From Pseudomonas viridiflava (GTDB lineage: Bacteria > Pseudomonadota > Gammaproteobacteria > Pseudomonadales > Pseudomonadaceae): a stretch of DNA of 64,000 bases. Shown here piece after piece: positions 43,511 to 50,609 of this stretch. The DNA lies in assembly GCF_900582195.1 (NCBI RefSeq), contig NZ_UTHA01000259.1, positions 1 through 64,000 on the forward strand, given 5' to 3'. A program made the position numbers and the translations under genes. Each line of letters opens with the position of its first letter. Within the stretch, counting starts at the first letter, position 1. Under the pieces are notes generated by a model. The model saw nothing but the letters and a program-made list of their open reading frames with translations, was not told the origin of the DNA and did no database searches.

Positions 43511-43966
43511 ATGTTTGGTATCAGCTTCTCTGAACTGCTGCTCGTCGGCCTCGTCGCCCTGCTGGTGCTGGGTCCCGAGCGCTTGCCGGGGGCTGCGCGC
43601 ACCGCTGGCCTGTGGGTCGGACGGCTGAAGCGCAGCTTCAACGCGATCAAACAGGAAGTTGAACGTGAAATCGGTGCCGACGAGATCCGTCGGCAACTGC
43701 ACAACGAGCACATTCTGTCGCTGGAACAAGAGGCGCGGAAGATTTTCACGCCAGTTCAGCAGGAGCCGACGCCGGTTGAGCATGTAGGTCAGCAGACGAT
43801 TCATGCGCCGACTGCGCCTGCCACGACGCCCGCACCTGCTGCCGCTGTAGCGCCGACAGAACCAGTGCCCGCGCCTGCAGAAACTTCGGTTGAACACGTA
43901 GCTCCAACTGCCGCGCCGATCACACCAGCGCCTCACGACACCACTCTGCCGCCGCGAGCCCCATGA
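43511..43966 (+). CDS. tatB: Sec-independent (Tat) translocase protein TatB
   Basis: 151 residues. The N-terminal helix MFGISFSELLLVGLVALLVLGPERLP has the conserved Glu8 and the GP hinge of TatB. A long amphipathic region follows, then an Ala/Pro/Thr-rich tail from about residue 85. Works with TatC as the twin-arginine signal receptor. Its stop overlaps tatC by 4 bases. Confidence 0.96.
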   Translation: MFGISFSELLLVGLVALLVLGPERLPGAARTAGLWVGRLKRSFNAIKQEVEREIGADEIRRQLHNEHILSLEQEARKIFTPVQQEPTPVEHVGQQTIHAPTAPATTPAPAAAVAPTEPVPAPAETSVEHVAPTAAPITPAPHDTTLPPRAP

Positions 43967-44754
43967 GCGATCTCCCCGAAAACGACCAGCACATGCCGCT
44001 GGTTTCGCACCTCACCGAGTTGCGCACCCGCCTGCTGCGTTGTGTGGCGGCGATCTTCATCATCTTCGCCGGGCTGTTTGCGTTCACCCAGCAGATCTAC
44101 ACCTTCGTCTCGACGCCGCTGCGCCAGTATCTGCCGGTCGGCGCGACGATGATCGCTACTGATGTGTCGTCGCCGTTCCTGACGCCGCTGAAACTAACGA
44201 TGATGGTTTCGCTGTTCCTCGCGATCCCGGTGATCCTGCATCAGATCTGGGGCTTTATCGCGCCGGGCCTGTACAAGCATGAAAAGCGCATCGCGGTGCC
44301 GCTGCTGGTGTCGAGCATCCTGCTGTTCTACACCGGCATGGCGTTCGCCTATTACTTCGTGTTCCCGCTGATCTTCAAGTTCTTCGCTGCGGCCACCCCG
44401 GCCGGCGTGGAAATGATGACCGACATCGCCAGTTACCTCGATTTCGTCATGACGCTGTTCTTCGCTTTCGGCGTGGCGTTCGAGATCCCGGTGGCCGTGG
44501 TGCTGCTGGTGTGGATTGGCGTGGTCGACGTGGCCTACCTGAAGAAAATCCGCCCGTACGTGATCATCGGCTGCTTCGTGGTCGGCATGATCCTGACGCC
44601 GCCGGACATCTTCTCGCAAACCCTGTTGGCCGTGCCGATGTGGATGCTGTTTGAAATCGGCATTCTGTTCGGTGGCTTGATCAGCAAGCGCGAACGCCCG
44701 GACGAGAACCCGGCCGACGACCATAACGACCAGCCGCCAGCGACCCAGGCATGA
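43963..44754 (+). CDS. tatC: Sec-independent (Tat) translocase protein TatC
   Basis: 263 residues with six membrane helices. The conserved N-terminal MPLVSHLTELRTRLLRC with its Glu and the segment FWxFxxPGLYxHEK (here IWGFIAPGLYKHEKR) recognise twin-arginine signals. The tail is short and charged. The stop overlaps the rsmE start by 4 bases. Confidence 0.98.
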   Translation: MSDLPENDQHMPLVSHLTELRTRLLRCVAAIFIIFAGLFAFTQQIYTFVSTPLRQYLPVGATMIATDVSSPFLTPLKLTMMVSLFLAIPVILHQIWGFIAPGLYKHEKRIAVPLLVSSILLFYTGMAFAYYFVFPLIFKFFAAATPAGVEMMTDIASYLDFVMTLFFAFGVAFEIPVAVVLLVWIGVVDVAYLKKIRPYVIIGCFVVGMILTPPDIFSQTLLAVPMWMLFEIGILFGGLISKRERPDENPADDHNDQPPATQA

Positions 44755-45458
44755 ACCTGCTGTTGCTCGAAGAGGCCGATTTCATTGCGGCCGACCGTGT
44801 GGTGCTGCGTGATCGACGTCTGACGCACATGCAGGAAGTCCACCGTTCGGAAGTCGGTGACAGCCTGCGCGTTGGCCGTATCAATGGACTGATGGGTTCG
44901 GCTGAATTGCTGCGTCTGGAGGCGGGTGAAGCGGAGCTGCGTGTCAGCCTCGATCAGCCGCCACCGGCCAAACTGCCGCTGACACTGGTGCTGGCCCTGC
45001 CGCGTCCGAAGATGCTTCGCCGGGTGTTTCAGACCGTGGCGACAATGGGCGTGTCGAAGGTGATCCTGGTCAATAGCTACCGGGTCGAGAAGAGCTTTTG
45101 GCAAACGCCGTTTCTCGAGCCTGCAGCGATTCGAGAGCAACTGATCCTCGGCCTCGAACAGGCCCGTGACACCGTGCTGCCAGAGATCATCATCGAGAAG
45201 CGCTTCAAACCGTTCGTCGAAGACCGCCTGCCGGCGATTACCGACGGCACCCTCGGTCTGGTTGGCCATCCTGGCAACTTCCCACCCTGCCCGCGCGCGC
45301 TCAGCGAACCGGTGACGCTGGCCATCGGCCCGGAAGGCGGCTGGATTCCTTACGAAATCGATCTGCTGGCCAAGTCCGGCCTGCAACCGGTGCAACTCGG
45401 CGAGCGCATCCTGCGCGTCGAAACCGCCGTCACCGCCCTGCTCGCCCGGCTCTTCTGA
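44751..45458 (+). CDS. rsmE: 16S rRNA (uracil-1498-N3)-methyltransferase
   Basis: 235 residues. SPOUT-class methyltransferase: a PUA-like N-terminal domain (about 1-70), then the SAM-binding trefoil knot with LAIGPEGGWIPYEID and LGERILRVETAVTALLARL at the C-terminus. It modifies U1498 in the decoding centre. Coupled to tatC by overlap; a functional link to Tat is not implied. Confidence 0.95.
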   Translation: MNLLLLEEADFIAADRVVLRDRRLTHMQEVHRSEVGDSLRVGRINGLMGSAELLRLEAGEAELRVSLDQPPPAKLPLTLVLALPRPKMLRRVFQTVATMGVSKVILVNSYRVEKSFWQTPFLEPAAIREQLILGLEQARDTVLPEIIIEKRFKPFVEDRLPAITDGTLGLVGHPGNFPPCPRALSEPVTLAIGPEGGWIPYEIDLLAKSGLQPVQLGERILRVETAVTALLARLF

Positions 45459-45482
45459 TTCTGCGCACCGGATAAATGGTGT

Positions 45483-45509
45483 TACAGATTGCCATCACTC
45501 GGCCGATAC
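45483..45509 (+). promoter_or_regulatory. FliA (sigma-28) promoter of the chemoreceptor gene
   Basis: TACA (45483-45486), a 15-base spacer and GCCGATAC (45502-45509) match the motility sigma consensus TAAA-N15-GCCGATAA at 10 of 12 positions. It lies 43 bases upstream of the chemoreceptor ATG. Confidence 0.65.
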
Positions 45510-45551
45510 CCTCTCCATAAGTCCAATTAGTGGTCCGAAGGGAGTGGTCGC

Positions 45552-47468
45552 ATGTACCGTTGGTTAGCCGAGAGTCTTGGAAACGTCAGCGTCAAACGTA
45601 AGCTGGGCATCGGTTTCGGCCTGGTGCTGTTGCTGACACTGTTGATCACCTTCACCGGCTGGACCGGCATGAGCGGTATTATCAGCCGCGGTGACAAACT
45701 CGGCTTTATCTCCAGCCTCAACGAGCTGACCAAGGACCTGCGCCTGGCGCGAATGGACTACGACATGCGTCGCGGCGAGCAGGGACCGGGCACGGTCAAC
45801 GAATTCCTGAGCAAACTCGAAAGCGGTCTGCAATCGGCACGCGGCATGATCGAGCAGCCGTCCGATGCGGCGATGGTCGATCAGCAATTGACGGCCGTGG
45901 CCGAATACAAGCGTGCCTTCGGCGAAATGACCCAGGCCACCGTGCAGCGTGAAGACGCGCGCAGCAAGCTCGGCGCCAATGCCGACAATGCCGTGGCCAA
46001 GGTTGGCGAGGTCGAGAGCGCACTGCTGCAAGGCGACAGCGTCGCGCAATACAACGCGGTGATCGAACTGAGCAAACTGCTGCAGCAAGCACGCTATCAG
46101 GTGCGCGGTTACACCTACAGCGGCAAGGCCGATGCCGAGCAACCCGCCCTGACCGCGATCGACAATGCCCTGAAAAACCTCGAAAGCCTGCCGTCCCGCG
46201 TCCCGGATCAGCATATCGCCAACCTGCAGCAAGCCACCGACTCGCTCAAGGCTTACCGTGCAGCCGTGGCTCAATTCCGTGATTCTCAAGTAAAAAACGC
46301 TGCTGCACTGGCCAACATGTCTGCTCAGGGCGACATTTTGATCGCCGTCAGCAAGAAACTGACTGAATCGCAGACCGTGGTTCGAGACACTGACGCCGCA
46401 CGTGCCAAAAACCTGCTGCTGATCGCCACCGCACTGGCCGTCGCATTCGGCTTGCTGGCCGCTTGGGCGATCACTCGCCAGATCATCATCCCGTTGAACC
46501 AGACCCTCAAAGTTGCCGAGCGCGTGGCCGCTGGCGACCTGACCCACAATCTGGTGTCACTGCGTCGTGATGAACTCGGTCAACTGCAACGCTCGATGCA
46601 GAGCATGACCCAAGGCCTGCGTGAACTGGTCGGCGGCATCAGCGACGGCGTTACTCAGATTGCCAGCGCTGCCGAGGAACTCTCGGCCGTGACCGAGCAG
46701 ACCAGTGCCGGGGTCAACAATCAGAAAATCGAGACCGATCAGGTCGCTACCGCCATGAACGAAATGGCTGCCACCGTGCAGGAAGTTGCGCGCAACGCCG
46801 AGGAAGCTTCCGAAGCCGCCGTCGCCGCTGACCAACAGGCCCGCGAAGGCGATAAAGTGGTGGGCGAAGCGATCGCGCAGATCGAACGTCTGGCGCTTGA
46901 AGTCGGTCATTCCACCGAAGCCATGGGCGAGCTGAAGCGCGAAAGCGACAAGATCGGCAGCGTCCTCGACGTGATCAAATCCGTGGCCCAGCAAACCAAC
47001 CTGCTGGCCCTCAACGCGGCCATCGAGGCTGCGCGTGCCGGTGAAGCCGGACGCGGTTTTGCCGTGGTCGCCGACGAAGTGCGCAGCCTCGCCCAGCGCA
47101 CGCAGAAGTCCACCGAAGAGATCGAAGAGCTGATCGTCGGCCTGCAGAACGGCACTCAGCAAGTGGCGACGATCATGGACAACAGCCGCACCCTGACCGA
47201 CAGCAGCGTTGAGTTGACCCGTCGCGCGGGCGGTTCACTGGAAAGCATCACCCGCACGGTTTCGGCGATTCAGGCGATGAACCAGCAGATTGCGGCAGCG
47301 GCCGAGCAGCAGAGTGCGGTGGCGGAAGAGATCAACCGTAGCGTGCTGAATGTTCGGGATGTGTCGGATCAGACATCGGCGGCGAGTGAAGAGACAGCGG
47401 CTTCCAGCGTTGAGCTGGCGCGCCTTGGCAACCACCTGCAGATGCTGGTCGGGCGCTTCAAGGTTTGA
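45552..47468 (+). CDS. Methyl-accepting chemotaxis protein with HBM-type sensor domain
   Basis: 638 residues. Membrane helix 1 at about 20-40. A large helical periplasmic sensor spans about 45-285, whose size and paired four-helix pattern fit the HBM (helical bimodular) fold. Helix 2 is near 290-310 (LLLIATALAVAFGLLAAWAI), then HAMP, then the signalling domain with its hairpin tip near VAQQTNLLALNAAIEAARAGE. By position it corresponds to P. aeruginosa PA5072 (McpK, reported to sense 2-oxoglutarate), but the ligand here is inferred only. It does not end in a CheR-binding pentapeptide. Confidence 0.92.
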   Translation: MYRWLAESLGNVSVKRKLGIGFGLVLLLTLLITFTGWTGMSGIISRGDKLGFISSLNELTKDLRLARMDYDMRRGEQGPGTVNEFLSKLESGLQSARGMIEQPSDAAMVDQQLTAVAEYKRAFGEMTQATVQREDARSKLGANADNAVAKVGEVESALLQGDSVAQYNAVIELSKLLQQARYQVRGYTYSGKADAEQPALTAIDNALKNLESLPSRVPDQHIANLQQATDSLKAYRAAVAQFRDSQVKNAAALANMSAQGDILIAVSKKLTESQTVVRDTDAARAKNLLLIATALAVAFGLLAAWAITRQIIIPLNQTLKVAERVAAGDLTHNLVSLRRDELGQLQRSMQSMTQGLRELVGGISDGVTQIASAAEELSAVTEQTSAGVNNQKIETDQVATAMNEMAATVQEVARNAEEASEAAVAADQQAREGDKVVGEAIAQIERLALEVGHSTEAMGELKRESDKIGSVLDVIKSVAQQTNLLALNAAIEAARAGEAGRGFAVVADEVRSLAQRTQKSTEEIEELIVGLQNGTQQVATIMDNSRTLTDSSVELTRRAGGSLESITRTVSAIQAMNQQIAAAAEQQSAVAEEINRSVLNVRDVSDQTSAASEETAASSVELARLGNHLQMLVGRFKV

Positions 47469-47510
47469 GGTGATCCGAAAACCTCGTTTCATTCAGAATC
47501 GAGGTGATGC

Positions 47511-47604
47511 CTTCGCGAGCAAGCTCGCTCCCACAGAATTTGTGTCGATCACAAAGGTTGTATTCAACCCATTCACTGTGGGAGCGAGCTTGCTCGCGAA
47601 GGCG
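47511..47604. repeat. REP doublet (REPIN), GTGGG-in
   Basis: Outward CGCGAA ends with TGCCTTCGCGAG / CTCGCGAAGGCG extensions. The centre is about 46 bases, longer than in the other GTGGG-in doublets. It lies between two convergent transcription units, the chemoreceptor and the ABC transporter. Confidence 0.93.
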
Positions 47605-47622
47605 TCCTGAGAGACGCTGAAA

Positions 47623-48357
47623 TTACAGAACCTGACGCAGGAAGGCCTGAGCGCGCGGATCCTTCGGTGCATCAAAGAACTCGGCCGGTGCGGCATCTTC
47701 CAGCAGCTTGCCGTGATCGAAGAACAACACCCGATCCGCCACTTCCCGGGCAAAACCCATTTCGTGGGTCACGCAAACCATGGTCATGCCTTCCACGGCC
47801 AGGTTCTTCATCACGTCCAGCACCTCGCCGACCATTTCCGGGTCGAGCGCCGAGGTCGGCTCATCGAACAGCATGACCTTCGGCTCCATCGCCAGCGCCC
47901 GGGCAATCGCCACGCGCTGTTGCTGACCGCCGGACAGGCGTGACGGAAACTCGTTGGCCTTCTGAGCAATCCCGACCTTTTGCAGCAACTCCATCGCCTT
48001 GGCTTCGCGCTCTTGCTTGCCGCGCTTGCGCACGACTTTCTGCGCCAGACAGAGGTTTTCCAGCACGGTCATGTGCGGGAACAGGTTGAAATGCTGGAAC
48101 ACCATGCCGACTTCGCGGCGGTAGGCATTGACGTCGGTTTTCGGGTCGGCCAGTTGCAGGCCGTCGATGCTCACCGAACCGGAATCGAATTCTTCCAGGC
48201 CATTGAGGCAACGCAGGAAGGTCGACTTGCCGGAACCGGACGGGCCGATCACTACCAGCACTTCGCCCTTGGCCACCGTGGTGCTGACGTTATCCACCGC
48301 GCGCACCACTTGCCCACGGGTGTCGAAGACTTTTACCAGATCGCGGACTTCAATCAC
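47623..48357 (-). CDS. Polar amino-acid ABC transporter, ATP-binding protein
   Basis: 244 residues from GTG at 48357, where GGAGG sits 10 bases upstream; a TTG at 48378 would add seven residues but has no such site. Walker A GPSGSGKST, Q-loop MVFQHFNLFPHMTV, signature LSGGQQQRVAIARALA, Walker B VMLFDEPTSALDPE and the H-loop VTHEMGFA are all present. HisP/GlnQ class. Its start overlaps the permease stop by 8 bases. Confidence 0.94.
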   Translation of the reverse strand: MIEVRDLVKVFDTRGQVVRAVDNVSTTVAKGEVLVVIGPSGSGKSTFLRCLNGLEEFDSGSVSIDGLQLADPKTDVNAYRREVGMVFQHFNLFPHMTVLENLCLAQKVVRKRGKQEREAKAMELLQKVGIAQKANEFPSRLSGGQQQRVAIARALAMEPKVMLFDEPTSALDPEMVGEVLDVMKNLAVEGMTMVCVTHEMGFAREVADRVLFFDHGKLLEDAAPAEFFDAPKDPRAQAFLRQVL

Positions 48358-49309
48358 TTTGCGCGAGCCTCCGCTCAAGCCGGCTGGCGATTTTCGACAG
48401 CGGCAGGTTGATCAACAGGTACAGCCCGGCGACGCAGAACAGGATTTCGAACGGCGAAAACGAAGTGGTGATGACTTCACGGCCGCTTTTCAGCAGCTCG
48501 GTGATAGCGATCACCGACACCAGCGAGGTGTCCTTGACCAGGCTGATGAACTGTCCGGCCAGCGGCGGCAGCACGCGTTTGAACGCTTGCGGCAGCACCA
48601 CGTGGCGCATCGATTGACCGGCACTCAGACCGAGCGAACGCGCCGCTTCGTTCTGACCACGGGCAATCGATTGCACACCGGAACGGATGATCTCCGCCAC
48701 GTAGGCGCCAGTGAACAGCGACAGCGCGGCGATCCCGGCAAATTCGCGGGACAGGTTCATCACCGTGCCGATGAAGAAATAGAAAATGAAAATCTGCACC
48801 AGCAGCGGCGTGCCGCGCACCAGTTCGACGTAAATGGTCGAGAGGTCGCGCAGGGTCGGATTGCTGGACAGACGGCAGAGGCCGGTGACCAGACCGATCA
48901 ACAGACCAAGAACACCGGAAACGACCGACAGCCAAAGCGTCGTCCACAGGCCCCACAACAGCGGTCCTGCCGCCCAATGCCGAGTGACACCCACGACGTC
49001 GCCTTCAGCCACATCGTCGCCCTGAGCGAACTGCAGGCTGTTCTCGTCGACGTTCAGGTGCTGCTCGTCACCGGCGTCATTGCGCAGAGTGACTTGCGCG
49101 CTGCTGCCCTTGCGCACGAGTTCGGTGACGGTGGAAATGTCGGTGGCACGCTGGGTTTCCTCGGCCTGATAGGCGAAGTACTGCGGCACGCGGTTCCAGC
49201 GCCATTCGTAGGACATCAGCGACGTCGCGTAATACAACGCGCCGGCCAGGCCGACCAGCACCAGCACGGTGAGGACGTGCCAGGGCCATTGGGCTTTTTT
49301 CTGTTTCAT
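48350..49309 (-). CDS. Polar amino-acid ABC transporter permease with large periplasmic insertion
   Basis: 319 residues, about 80-100 longer than most HisM/GlnP permeases. The conserved core begins near residue 115 (LLWGLWTTLWLSVVSG) and contains the coupling motif EAARSLGLSAGQSMRHVVLPQAF. The extra length is an N-terminal helix (about 12-32) followed by about 75 polar residues, predicted periplasmic, with a beta-rich, charged sequence (residues about 55-105). As the only permease gene in the operon it probably forms a homodimer. Confidence 0.9.
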   Translation of the reverse strand: MKQKKAQWPWHVLTVLVLVGLAGALYYATSLMSYEWRWNRVPQYFAYQAEETQRATDISTVTELVRKGSSAQVTLRNDAGDEQHLNVDENSLQFAQGDDVAEGDVVGVTRHWAAGPLLWGLWTTLWLSVVSGVLGLLIGLVTGLCRLSSNPTLRDLSTIYVELVRGTPLLVQIFIFYFFIGTVMNLSREFAGIAALSLFTGAYVAEIIRSGVQSIARGQNEAARSLGLSAGQSMRHVVLPQAFKRVLPPLAGQFISLVKDTSLVSVIAITELLKSGREVITTSFSPFEILFCVAGLYLLINLPLSKIASRLERRLAQSD

Positions 49310-49344
49310 TGCAGGTTCCGGATTTGTGTTGCTCTGGAGGGCCC

Positions 49345-49410
49345 CTTCGCGAGCAAGCTCGCTCCCACATTGGAATGCATTCCTCTGTGGGAGCGAGCTT
49401 GCTCGCGAAT
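49345..49410. repeat. REP doublet (REPIN), GTGGG-in, between binding protein and permease genes
   Basis: An inverted REP pair inside the transporter operon: the message passes from the binding-protein gene through this hairpin before the permease gene. Such a position often accompanies higher binding-protein expression. Confidence 0.95.
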
Positions 49411-49437
49411 GGGGCGACTCGGTCTATCTGACCGGGC

Positions 49438-50235
49438 TTATTCCATGTCCTTGAGCCACTCGGTGCTCTTGAACCACTTGTCATGGATGCGATCGTAGGT
49501 GCCGTCTTCGTGAATCTGGTGCAGGAAGTTATTGATGAAGTTGAGGCTGTCGTAATCACCCTTCTTCAGACCGAAGGCCAACGGCTCGTAGGTGAACGGC
49601 TTGTCGAGGAACACCAGTTTGCCGGCGCCGACCTTGGTCACCGCGACAACGTTGTACGGCGCGTCATAAATGAAGGCGTCAGCCTTGCCGTTGACCACGT
49701 CGAGCACGGCTTCCTGCTCGTTGTCGTAGCCGTGGTACTTGGCTTTGGAGATCAGCTTCTTGGCGACCATTTCGCCAGTGGTGCCGAGCTTTGAGGTGAT
49801 GCGGTAGTCGGCGGTGTTCAGGTCTTTGTAGGACTTGATGGTGCCTTCGAGCTCTTTGCGGATCAGCAGGGTCTGGCCGACCACGATGAACGGTTCGCTG
49901 AAGTTCAGGCGCAGGTTGCGTTCCTGGGTCAGGGTCATGCCGCTGCCGATCATGTCGAACTTGTCGGTCATCAGCGCCGGGATGATGCCGTCGTAACCGG
50001 TCGAAACCAGCTCCAGTTTTACGCCCATTGCCTTGGTCATGGCTTTGAGGATGTCGACTTCGAAGCCGATGATTTCGCCGCGCTTGTTGGTCATTTCAAA
50101 CGGCATGTAGGTCGGATCCATACCGACTTTCAACGTGCCGCGCTTGACCGCGTCATCGATTGCGCCAGCCTGTGCCGCATTGACTGCAACCAGTGCCGTG
50201 ACGCCGACCAGCAGCATCGACAGATACTTCTTCAT
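49438..50235 (-). CDS. Polar amino-acid ABC transporter, periplasmic binding protein
   Basis: 265 residues from ATG at 50235. Signal peptide MKKYLSMLLVGVTALVAVNAAQA (23 residues, cut after AQA). SBP family 3 fold with GTLKVGMDPTYMPFEM, GFEVDILKAMTKAMG, the GYDGIIPALMTDKFDMI hinge segment and AFIYDAPYNVV. First gene of the operon. The specific amino acid cannot be told by eye; an acidic or amide amino acid is possible given the neighbouring chemoreceptor, but that is a guess. Confidence 0.94.
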   Translation of the reverse strand: MKKYLSMLLVGVTALVAVNAAQAGAIDDAVKRGTLKVGMDPTYMPFEMTNKRGEIIGFEVDILKAMTKAMGVKLELVSTGYDGIIPALMTDKFDMIGSGMTLTQERNLRLNFSEPFIVVGQTLLIRKELEGTIKSYKDLNTADYRITSKLGTTGEMVAKKLISKAKYHGYDNEQEAVLDVVNGKADAFIYDAPYNVVAVTKVGAGKLVFLDKPFTYEPLAFGLKKGDYDSLNFINNFLHQIHEDGTYDRIHDKWFKSTEWLKDME

Positions 50236-50320
50236 CTTCAAGTCCCCAAAACCATTGCGTTTGCGGCGCGAAAACCAACAGTGACGGGCAAAAAGCCCGG
50301 GTGCGCCAATTCGGGGACGG

Positions 50321-50348
50321 ATGCTAACGCACTCGTTTTTTTGCACAA
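50321..50348 (-). promoter_or_regulatory. Candidate promoter of the amino-acid transporter operon
   Basis: On the minus strand TTGTGC (50348-50343), 16 bases, TAGCAT (50326-50321). A small hairpin GGGC-TTTTT-GCCC follows in the leader. Confidence 0.45.
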
Positions 50349-50368
50349 GGTTTAATCGGAGATTTGTT

Positions 50369-50563
50369 TGAAGATCAAGAGCTACCCTCACCCCAGCCCT
50401 CTCCCGGAGGGAGAGGGGGCCGATCGGGGGATGCTTCAGGAATACGCCGACCTGAATCGGATTTGCCGAATCCATAATCGACTCGATGTTTCAGGTCGAT
50501 GGAGAGCGCCAGACACCTCGGTCGGTCCCCTCTCCCTCTGGGAGAGGGCTAGGGTGAGGGGCT
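50369..50563. repeat. Palindromic MITE-like element, copy C
   Basis: Begins TGAAGATCAAGAGC, the same 14 bases as the left end of copy A, then the CCCTCACCCCAGCCCTCTCCC arm, the GAATCCATAATCGACTCGAT core and the complementary arm. It sits in the 374-bp gap between the transporter operon and opgH and ends 13 bases before the opgH terminator. No gene is present in this gap. Confidence 0.85.
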
Positions 50564-50575
50564 TTTCAGCAGGCC

Positions 50576-50608
50576 AAAAAAAACCCCGCAACATCGCGGG
50601 GTTTCTTT
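50576..50608 (-). terminator. opgGH terminator
   Basis: On the minus strand AACCCCGCGATGTTGCGGGG followed by eight T residues, directly at the opgH stop. Confidence 0.92.
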
Positions 50609-50609
50609 A

